Shown piece by piece: positions 11,361 to 19,920 of a stretch of 64,000 bases of DNA; within the stretch, counting starts at the first letter, position 1, and each line of letters starts with the position of its first letter. This DNA comes from Trissonchulus latispiculum (Eukaryota; Nematoda; Enoplea; Enoplida; Ironidae): NCBI GenBank assembly GCA_030248195.1, contig JASAND010015722.1, positions 1-64,000 on the forward strand, read 5' to 3'. Under the pieces are notes generated by a model. It was not told where the DNA came from, ran no database searches, and was given only the letters and a program-made list of their open reading frames with translations. A program made the position numbers and the translations under genes.

Positions 11361-11884
11361 TTAAGTTGATTTGATTTACTGTGCTCTTTTTGCTGTTACT
11401 TTTTTCTTTGTGCAACCAGCTGCATTGGCATTTCTTGTGCATATGTACATAAAACATTTGTGCGGGTAGCTACACAAAAGTGTTGTGATCGATTACATTA
11501 GAGCACTGGCGGAAAAAGCTGGGTGTAAATACTGCATAAAACAAAAATTTGTTCATTGATTAAGCAGAGCACCTTTTATCCACGTCTGAATGTGGCTTCA
11601 GTGCCTCTCGTGGGGACCCAACAAACTTTAATCCTTAATGACTTTTCTTCCTGCGTTAAGTGGCTCCCTGCTGAGCTAAATTGGACTCACTTAACAATAG
11701 AAAAGGTCAAATTAAAGTCAAATTAAACTCTGCCTATTTAGGTCCCCACACTAGTACAAATGCTACGTAATCTATAGATAAAGTTAATACTGCGCATCCA
11801 TGTACTGACTGTTAGTTTTTAACCAATTAGTCATTCTTGGTGTTAATTCGATTCAATAGAGTTCTTAAGCAAACTTTCCAAAGT

Positions 11885-12545
11885 TCTTTGCTTCAACAAA
11901 AGCCATGGAAAAACACTGCTAGAACTACTGATGGCATACCGTTCTACACCACACCGAGGGACTGGGAAATCACCTTCAGAACTACTCAACGGCTGGATGA
12001 ATACACAGCTTGCTGTCAAATTTCCTCTGACGCTTAAAGACAATCCAAGCGAGAAAGTTGCATTGGATAAAAAACTTTCACAATATCAACAAAGTTATGC
12101 TACTACCGGAAACCATCAATCAAAGGCGAAACTTCCAACGTTCAAAGTTAAAGATCTTGTCAGACACAAACTGGTCAAAGTTAGAAAAGGAGAAGAAGGA
12201 TAATCAAGACGGCTTAAAATAGTTGCCCTGAAACGAAAGGTATTTCCAGCTATCTACTATCTAATGGACAGATTTGGAATGCGAGATTGCTCACTCCTTT
12301 TCGTGGACATGACACCACAACTAAAGATTGTCAACCTGGCCCTAGAAGACAGTTTTGATTGTGAAAGAAAACTGAATATTGTACAAGAAAATGCTGACAA
12401 CAACAGTTTCATGCAAGAACCTAATCAAGCTGAACCAGAACCTGGAGAACCGCCACAACAGCCCCATCGTAGATATAATCTAAGAAATTGGGACTTGATC
12501 AGAAAACAGAATAACATTGGTTTTAGACTGTATAATACAAGATGA
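11885..12545 (+). pseudogene. 3' end of a Ty3/Gypsy-type pol (integrase C-terminal region)
   Basis: The frame around 11931-12203 gives YRSTPHRGTGKSPSELLNG, the integrase segment of Gypsy-type elements (usually R-S-T-P-H-x-x-T-x-x-S-P-A-E-L-L). A charged region follows with a KVKDLV-like stretch of the kind that begins the chromodomain-like end. After a stop at 12201 the next frame (12264-12545) ends in a proline-rich segment and RRYNLRN, like the RYxLRN tail at the end of many Gypsy pol proteins. No RT, RNase H or integrase D,D,E core is present upstream. It is a 5'-truncated, stop-containing relic. Confidence 0.65.
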
Positions 12546-12556
12546 AAAGCTTTTAA

Positions 12557-12780
12557 AAACAAAGGGAAATGTAGTATCTGTGTGTTTCAACACTTACAAA
12601 ATTAGAGTGTTGAATTGAGATATGATAACAGATACGGAGATCAGTAAAGAGTAGTTGTCGTTACTATAATAATTAGGAATTTTAGGGTGTGGGTAAAAAC
12701 CAGCCCCAGCTCCAGCCCCAGCCCCAGCCTCACACAAGCCCCTTCTCTCGCTGACCACTGTTCACTCTAAACTAAGGACT
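12557..12780 (+). mobile_element. polypurine tract and start of a 3' LTR
   Basis: aaacaaagggaaa immediately precedes tgtagtatctgtg, the usual polypurine tract/TG-LTR junction, just after the pol tail. It also carries a CAGCCC-rich patch near 12700-12730. The LTR right end is not clear and no 5' partner LTR is visible in the window. Confidence 0.45.
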
Positions 12781-13377
12781 TAATGCGTAATTACACATAT
12801 GTATTAGACGGTCCCGCTACGTAAGTGTATGCGTTGCCCTCTTATGCTATGCAGTAACTGCGTCCTATATGGTCACATACTCATATATACATGATGATGA
12901 ACGTATTGTTACTTATATACTTTGTATATGCTTTTGTACGATTAACAAGAGAAATTCAAAGTCATCAAAAGAAATTAAAGAATTGAAGTTAACAGCTTGA
13001 AGTTAATTGTTACATGCAATCCTTTCAATTTTAATAGAGCCGTTTTGCTTTAAAACATTTTGAAAACAGTTGAAGAAAATTTCAAATATTCAAAAATTTT
13101 AAAAAGTTTAGCATTAAAATATTTCTCAGGTCTGAATATTATAGTGTTCTTGAATAAAACTTAAACATTTTTTAAGATAAACTTATGAAATTTTGCTTGG
13201 ACCAGCCGCGTTTCCTTAAAATTAAACTTTTGTCTAATTAGTTAAAAAAGTTCTAACAGTCAATATAAGGAGGCTATCAATTATTCTTCACTACGTAGCA
13301 TTAACATTATCTATAGATTACCGTAGCATTTGTACTAGTGTGGAGACCTAAATAGGCAGAGTTTAGTTTGACTTTAA

Positions 13378-14387
13378 GGTGCTGGTTTCCTTTCGGGTAT
13401 TTTTGAATCCTACGGCTTTAATCCTTTACGCAAAAGGCTAAAACTTACGAAATAACCTATTTCCGTGCTCTTTAAGATTTTAGGACCAGTCACGTATTCT
13501 TAGGCCAAAAGATAAGAAAGTTTTGGTTTTTGGCCTTAAGCTCCCAGTAGGTAGACAAGACACGGGATTTGTTGGTATGGCTGGAAAGAGGACTCGAAAA
13601 TGAACATTTTTGCTCTTACAACTTTTGAGCTATCTCCAGTGGTTAAGTCAGTATAAGCAAAAAACCTATTTTTAGGGTCAAAAATGGCCATTTTCGAGGA
13701 AATCAGTTTTTTCAAAATTACTGCCACATGTTAATGCTAAAATTAGCTTTGTTATACTCAATCGGTACATCGTCCAAATGCACATTTTATGAATGCCTAT
13801 TAGCCGGACTTTATTGCTTTCAGCTAGAGATTTGGCCGAAAAACCATTTTGGCAAAACTGCGATAATTTTGTTTCGAACATCGATTTCTCAAAAACTACT
13901 CGACGGATTCCGGAGATTTTCGGCAGAATCGAAAATTCGCACGTCTGCGGAGGGACGTTTTTCTTGGTTTGGGCTAAAACAACTCCAGCTGCGAGAAAAC
14001 TCAATGCGAAGTTGCGAAATTTCGTGTTACTGTGCGTTTGGCCGATTTTCTCGACCGCTAAGACCTGCTGAGCCAAATCCAAAAAAACGTCACTCGGCCC
14101 ATATGTCCTTCATATCGTGGCACAAAAAGAACTTTTGGCCGATTCTTCAGTTTTGAGAAATCGATGTTCAAAAACTTTTGGTCTACATTCATCCTGTTAG
14201 ATGTCAGCTTGTCAGAAAATTTCTGCTATTTTTTTGCTAATTTTGCCTGTTCAGTGCGCTCATGTGAATGTACAGATAATAAGCTTCAAAACGATGTATA
14301 AAGCTCTTTGCAACTCCCAAAACTGCGAAAGTTATAGCGTTTCAAAAAAATCACCACAAAAGCACTGCACAAAAGGATACCACCACC
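13378..14387. mobile_element. TTAA-flanked non-autonomous element, family 1
   Basis: This 1010-bp element has ends ggtgctggtttccttt and (inverted) ggtggtggtatcctttt, and is flanked by TTAA at 13374-13377 and 14388-14391. It interrupts the right arm of the foldback element. The left arm at 11701-11735 shows the same sequence with a single TTAA (11712-11715), which fixes the target duplication. Other copies lie at 29759-32817 and, degenerate, at about 45690-46375. No coding frame is conserved among copies. TTAA duplication is typical of piggyBac-type transposition, but the termini are not the canonical CCC type, so the superfamily is uncertain. Confidence 0.75.
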
Positions 14388-14742
14388 TTAAATTGACCTT
14401 TTCTATTGTTAAGAGAGTCCAATTTAGCTCAGCAGGGAGCCACTTAACGCTGGAAGAAAAGTCATTAAGGATTAAAGTTTGTTGGGTCCCCACGAGAGGT
14501 ACAGAAGCCACTTTCAGAAGTGGATAAAAGGTGCTCTGCTTAATCAATGAACAAATTTTTATTTTATGCAGTATTTACTCCCAGCCTTTTCCGCCATTGC
14601 TCTAATGTAATCGATCACAACGCTTTTGTGTAGCTAGCCGCACAAATGTTTTATGTACATATGCACAAGGAAAGCCAATGCAACAGGTTGCGCAAAGAAA
14701 AAAGTAACAGCAAAAAGAGCAAAGTAAATCAAATCAAATTAA

Positions 14743-15560
14743 GCAGTCGTGTAAAAATCGTGTAAACGTTTTAGAATAGGCAAAAAGAATTAGTGTAAAT
14801 TTGTACGTATACATGGTTTTATTATTGACACGAATCCTTAAAAGAAATTTATGCTGAGATTCTTACAAATTAGGGGAACTGCGATGCGATTGCTCCCACT
14901 CCGTTGTAGGAGAACATCTTGAAACAGCTTTCTCCTAGTCGCCTAAGCCCGATTCAACCCTCTCCTCAATTTCCAGGCTCGGCTTCTGAAACACTTCTGT
15001 TCATAAACGATGTTCATCATCATCGCAATATATAAGTAAAGGTTTCATGGCAAGCAGCTGAAAGCGCTGAAGTTTGGTTTCTTTGGCAGAATGAAAGTCA
15101 GAGGTTTTCAAGGCTCGAAAAAATTAGTATATAGTTGTGGTTGGTTTTTGTCATATTAATGCAATTAATATTGTCCCCTGATGAATTGTAGCATGCCTTA
15201 TTGCATCGCTGCATCGACATGAACCAAAAAAGGGCCAATGCCAAGACAAAGATACAGTAACGGAAAGATTGCTCTCATTATCACAGCGTTAACACAATTT
15301 CATATGTCCACGACGAACAGTGCGAGTATTCATTTGCCCAGAAAGCTGACTAACCATTTGGTGCAATGAAATTGCTGATAAGCAAACGGTTGTGATTAAC
15401 AAATAGTTAGTTAACAAAATGGTTGCAAATAAGGAAGTGGTTAGCAAAAGGTAAACCATGTGGTGCAATCTACATTAGGTGTTCGTTATCTTATTGTTGT
15501 TTCCGGTCTGAAACAGTAATAACAGTGGATTTGCTGCTGCGAGGGAATCCACAAAATTCA
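14743..15560. other. no gene seen
   Basis: Intergenic sequence on the 3' side of the first receptor gene. The last about 100 bases (gaatccacaaaa...gttgattcattgc) are shared with the 3' flank of the receptor copy ending near 51783, so duplication included some 3' flanking DNA. Confidence 0.4.
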
Positions 15561-16754
15561 TTAATTAAATAATAAATTAAGTTGATTCATTGCTAAATTC
15601 CAAACCCTTTTAGATATCGTTTCCACGCCAAACAAAATAGTAGCTAAAATCTCCACCGCAATTAGTGAAATAAATGGAATTTTCATATGATTCACTGTAG
15701 CTGATACTGGGACATTAAAAGCTGGTTCTTTTGGACATCGACGAATATAAAACTGCCTTCTTTGCATCACTTGGAGTACATCTTCGGCAGCACCCATTAG
15801 ACCATATAATGCGGAATTAAACTTATCGACATAACCTGAACTTTTGCGGAATACAAAGGAAAGAAAACTTGGGGCTCCGACCGGAACGAAACTTACATTG
15901 CAAAACATTCTTGCTTTGTTAATAAAAGATGCTTCTGAGCCCACATAATAGGTGAATCTGGCGGTCTTAGAAACCAGATGTAGTGCTTCTTCTACGGTTT
16001 TCACAATTTTTATCGGATTGTTTCTGAAGGCTGCTCGAAACTTTATGAAAACGGCTTCGGTTGAATTTCTCGCCATTTTAAAGAAATATCTATGAATATT
16101 GTCCGTAACGATCTGAATCTTCTTTTGTTCCACTAAGGTCGCCAATTCGTCGTAGTTGTGGAAATTAAAATGTGTATGCCCGGCGATATAACTAGACTGC
16201 ACCTTAGAGCCATAAAATCCAACAATAAACAGGTTTGTCAAAAGAAACGCAGAATCCGTTACTGTAAGCCATGATTCTAGTGTAGTTGATTTTCGCAAAA
16301 TCTTTTCGACGACTAAACGTGCAGTACAAATTACCAAAAGTAGTATCCAACAGGAATAGTCAAACGGACTCAATGGGTTAAAGCTGTTTTCTTGGAAAAG
16401 AACTGTGGCTTTCACAATAAATCCAGTTCTAGTTTCAATAATGGGGTGACTAAAGTCTACCAAAGGCAGTAAGTACGGCGCACTAATGTAATCCAAGGTG
16501 CCAAGAGCATCAACCTCGTTTCTGTGCATCATACCGTAAACTCCATGGATATGATTTTGTTGGTCAAAAGAGAAGTACTCGTTTCTTTCAGCCCAATAGA
16601 AATTTATTGTGTAGTTGAGTAAGCTAGCCACAAATTGAAAAAAGTCGTAGTTTATACCACCAATTTTGATACCTGTATCACCATCCCTTTCAATCGTTAC
16701 CCATGGATGCGACACGGGGGCACTTACTCTGATCACTTGTTTATTGCAAGCCAT
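15561..16754 (-). CDS. divergent ionotropic receptor-like protein, copy A (intact)
   Basis: A single open frame of 397 residues. The first ligand-binding lobe runs from IRVSAPVSHPWV (8-19) to DFSHPIIETRTGFIVK (100-115). M1 is about 131-150, an M3-like helix ends in VQSSYIAG (185-192, compare SYTAN of iGluRs), the second lobe is 195-350 and M4 about 356-380. C285 and C340 are spaced like the second-lobe disulfide of iGluRs. About 35 residues separate M1 from the M3-like SSYI, too few for the usual pore loop plus M2. The iGluR arginine before the DFS motif is a leucine here (L95). Met1 is conserved in five copies, but there is no signal peptide after it. Upstream in-frame residues (HYFQLF) are also conserved, so an earlier exon may exist. 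An extracellular ligand-binding or chemosensory role is inferred from the family; channel activity is uncertain. Confidence 0.75.
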   Translation of the reverse strand: MACNKQVIRVSAPVSHPWVTIERDGDTGIKIGGINYDFFQFVASLLNYTINFYWAERNEYFSFDQQNHIHGVYGMMHRNEVDALGTLDYISAPYLLPLVDFSHPIIETRTGFIVKATVLFQENSFNPLSPFDYSCWILLLVICTARLVVEKILRKSTTLESWLTVTDSAFLLTNLFIVGFYGSKVQSSYIAGHTHFNFHNYDELATLVEQKKIQIVTDNIHRYFFKMARNSTEAVFIKFRAAFRNNPIKIVKTVEEALHLVSKTARFTYYVGSEASFINKARMFCNVSFVPVGAPSFLSFVFRKSSGYVDKFNSALYGLMGAAEDVLQVMQRRQFYIRRCPKEPAFNVPVSATVNHMKIPFISLIAVEILATILFGVETISKRVWNLAMNQLNLLFN

Positions 16755-16884
16755 AAATAATTGAAAATAATGGGCACGGTTTAGATCAATCGTTGGTAAT
16801 AAATAGCAGAACGACGTTTTAACAACAACAAAATAGAAGTCATAAAATCAAATAAACAGAATGAAGCTGATTAAAGTTATGTTA

Positions 16885-17250
16885 TGGATTAAAGCTGTTT
16901 TCTTGGGAAGGAACTGCGGCTTTCACAATGTGTAGTTTCAGTTATGAGGTATATGAAACCTGCCAAAGGATGTAAGTACAGAACACTAATGTAATCTAAT
17001 GTGTCAAGAGCATCAACTTCGTTTTCTGTGCATCACACCGTAAACTACGTGGACATTTGCTGGTCAAAGGAAATATAGTCGCTACCTTCTGTTCAAAGAA
17101 AGTTGATGGTGTACTCGAGCAAACTCGCGGTAAACTGAAAATCACAGCTTATGCCACCAAGTTTTACACCTCTGTCGCTGTTCCCTTCAATGGATACCCA
17201 GATATACGGGATTGGATTGGAGCACTTACCCTATTTGCCACAATCCATTA
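16885..17250 (-). pseudogene. relic of receptor first lobe
   Basis: On the minus strand this matches the first-lobe coding region of copy A: stretches matching the MMHRNEVDAL codons (catcaacttcgttttctgtg on +), the FFQF/ASLLNYT region and the IRVSAP/PWV start survive, but frameshifts and stops are frequent. It is the 5' neighbour of copy A and has no second lobe. It is probably the remains of a tandem duplicate. Confidence 0.65.
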
Positions 17251-17345
17251 AGAGATGAAACTGAAATTTCTATATTAGCCAGAGAACATAATAGTAAGAG
17301 TATGAAACTTTTCCACTAGCATGTACAAGTCATGCTAGGTATACC

Positions 17346-17831
17346 CGGTTCATTATCTCTGGACCCCCCGGAACTTACTTACTTTGCACTAATTACACGC
17401 TTTCAGATAATCGTGCGTCTGCTCGCTGAATGGCCAATTAGCCTAAGGCTTACGGTAGGTAATTTATTAGTAAGTTTAAATAATTGATTAACTTTAATTA
17501 GGTAAATGTCATTAAGAAACTAATTCAATAACTTTGTAGCATTTTCTGCCCTTTTCAATGATATAATAATTGTTGCATAATACAAAAATTCGAAGGAATG
17601 TAATCTGCAGCAATTTTTATATCATAGTAAAAAGCAGAAAAAATGCTACAAAGTTGTCGCATTAGTTTTTAATGGTATTTACCTAATTAAAGTTATAATT
17701 AATAAATTAAACTTACTAATAAAGTACCAGACGTAAGCCTTAGGTTAACGGGCGAATCAGCGAGCAGACACACGCTTATATGAAAGCGTGTAATTAGTGC
17801 AAAGTGGGACCTCCCCCGAATTAATGAACCG
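17346..17831. mobile_element. foldback MITE of about 486 bp
   Basis: Arms of about 200 bp (17346-17550 and 17635-17831) are inverted copies, with termini cggttcatta/taatgaaccg. Shared blocks include actttgcactaattacacgc, gcctaaggctta/taagccttagg and ttaattaggtaaat. The loop is only about 85 bp with no coding capacity. The target duplication is unclear. Confidence 0.75.
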
Positions 17832-18130
17832 AGCATACTGTAAGGAAAATAGGTATATTCGTATATTTATGTGTTCAACACTTCTTCTTTCACCTAGCTA
17901 AGTGCTGGCTTGCTGCCACATATGCACTAGTTGGTCGAGGAAAGTTGGGTTGCGCTGGGTTTGCTATCCTATTAGAAATTCCCCATTTTACATGTATGAG
18001 TTATCCTACTATTGGTTGGGAGGGTTTACCTAAGCCCCGCCTCCTGGGGGTCTCAATAATTCTCTCCCTATCCAACTCAGTGTTGGGTTTCCTTTTACAA
18101 CTTTATTGAAAATAAATCAACATGCATATG
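17832..18130. other. short intergenic stretch
   Basis: No gene seen. Read on the minus strand it contains an AATAAAG-like signal (about 18110-18116). This could be the polyadenylation signal of the NeSL element if the following foldback element inserted in its 3' UTR. Confidence 0.3.
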
Positions 18131-19281
18131 TCGTAGTTCAGTATGTAATTCAGTTCAGTTCGGAACTGAACTAGTCCAGTATGTAATTACATACTGAACT
18201 AGTTCGGTATGTAATAAACATTTTCAAAGCTATTGCAGTTCTTGTTTGTGAAACCCGCGTTGTGATGTTGCAAATGTTACAGGGTCTACAGTATATATTC
18301 TGCGAAATTAAGATGAATGAAATTTGTTCCATTTTCCACCTTCTTGTTTTTTCTTTTAGTTTTCTAATCTTTTCAGTTTTCTTAATTTTGCATCTATGTA
18401 TATAACTTTTTCTTAGCGTTGTTTATAAAGTGTCAGCTACGAACATGTTCGTTGGAATCTGCTGATTCCAAAAATATATACAATTATATAATTTTTGAAT
18501 TACATGACATGACCGTAAAGTGCGTTTGTATATTTTGAATGAAAATTGGTTGCAAATAATACTGATTCAACAATTTAATTTTCAAAAAACAAGTACTCAG
18601 ACATAATTCAGAGCAATTTAATACCAATTTAATTGTTTTAAGATATTTTATTTTTACTAAATGTGTTGTTTCGTGCTTCAAATCACAAAATCATACGTAT
18701 TTTATAAAATGCTAAAGCTTCATTTGCAACTCAAACTCTCTTGAAGTAACATTGCAGCCTAGCCTCATTTTCACAAATTTTTCGATGATCACAGATTTTG
18801 CGGATTTCTATGCAAATTGATTGTATGCAATACCGAATATTTATAATTGCCTATTAAATTGTGTGAGAGTGAGTACATAGTGTGAAACTTTGACCCCATG
18901 AACTTTAGGCAAAAACGATTTGCCAGCAAAAGGTAGTCAAATTTTAAAGAAGTGTTTAGTTTAGAATTTTATAACTTTATAAACAACTCGAAGCAAAAGT
19001 TAGATGTAAAAATTAAGAAAACTGAAAAGATTAGAAAATTAAAAGAAAAAATAAGGAGGTGAACAATGGAACAAATTTCATTCATCTTAATTTTGCAGAA
19101 TATATACTGACCCTGTACACTACAGACCCTGTAACATTTGCAACATCACAACGAGGGGTTTCATAAACAAGAACTGTAATAGCTTTGAAAATGTTGATTA
19201 CATACCGAACTAGTTCAGTATGTAATTACATACTGGACTAGTTCAGTTCCGAACTGAACTGAATTACATACTGAACTACGA
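18131..19281. mobile_element. long-TIR foldback element with stacked palindromes
   Basis: Inverted arms of roughly 300 bp (18131-18432 and 18970-19281) begin tcgtagttcagtatgtaatt. Each arm contains further palindromes, for example agtatgtaattacatact at 18179-18196 and the cagttcggaactg and actagt pieces. The middle (about 18433-18969) is AT-rich and non-coding. It lies just beyond the 3' end of the NeSL coding region and may have inserted in that element's 3' UTR. catatg/cacatat at the edges could be a degenerate target duplication. Confidence 0.7.
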
Positions 19282-19368
19282 CACATATACTGGGCAAACA
19301 GGTATTAAGGGGAGTTGCCCTCTCCCAACTAACAATACGTTACTGTAGAATGGATTAGTAGAGTGAAG

Positions 19369-19848
19369 TTAACCTTTTCTGTCAAACACTTTACTCAAAT
19401 GCTTTCGAATTATTTCTTCTATAGTATCAACGGGAAGTGTATGATTCTTTTCACTGTCTCTTCCCAGTGAAGATCTGGTGGAATAAGGGGCATTGCTATA
19501 AAATTTGTTAGGATAAGGCATTCCTGCAGAAGATCCAAATCTGACTAACAGTTTGTCGTTGTGGATAAAAACTTTTCTGTTAGAATTCGGTCCCCCCATC
19601 TTCCCGTGCAAGTGGCTCGTGTGTGTTGATATGGTCAGAAGTGACGGGATTGATCTTTGGAATTGGCGCTCATTATTGATCAGTGGCTGTCTTCTGTGGT
19701 CAGGGCGTTCGCGGATGTAGGTTAGTTCTGGGATTTTGGGTGTTAATCGACTTTGCTCAGGGTAGCCAGGTCCGCCTCCAGTTTTCATATAGCTGTGCTG
19801 CCGCGGGCTAAGTCTTGCAGTTGAATTTGCCTGTGCTTTGTCAGGCAT
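19369..19848 (-). CDS. third ORF of the NeSL element, function unknown
   Basis: This frame starts with a true ATG at 19848, 72 bases after the RT ORF stop, and encodes 159 residues. It is basic and rich in Pro, Ser and Arg, with GGGPGYPEQSRLTPKIPELT near residues 23-42 and an acidic/hydrophobic C-terminal helix (VDTIEEIIRKHLSKVF). No domain is recognised. NeSL elements as I know them have no such downstream ORF, so it may be a lineage-specific accessory protein, captured host sequence or a chance frame in the 3' UTR. Its length and ATG favour a real ORF only moderately. Confidence 0.4.
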   Translation of the reverse strand: MPDKAQANSTARLSPRQHSYMKTGGGPGYPEQSRLTPKIPELTYIRERPDHRRQPLINNERQFQRSIPSLLTISTHTSHLHGKMGGPNSNRKVFIHNDKLLVRFGSSAGMPYPNKFYSNAPYSTRSSLGRDSEKNHTLPVDTIEEIIRKHLSKVFDRKG

Positions 19849-19920
19849 CCTATTCGGGGTTCCTGTGGGCGGGCTCCGTAGATGGTGATACCAAATATCA
19901 GTGGAGCCTTGTATCGCAGC

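Larger units (their letters stand above)
11361..14742. mobile_element. long inverted-repeat (foldback) element with TTAA ends
   Basis: The left arm, about 11361-11790, is repeated inverted as the right arm at 14742-14392 continuing at 13373-13305. Shared marks include ttgatttgattta at the tip, gatcgattacattagagca, gagcaccttttatccac, ctctcgtggggacccaac, gtggctccctgctgag and actagtacaaatgctac. The right arm is split by a 1-kb element (13378-14387). Both outer tips are TTAA. The interior (about 11790-13300) holds a Gypsy pol 3' end and LTR start rather than a transposase, so this copy is a non-autonomous or composite carrier. Confidence 0.65.
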
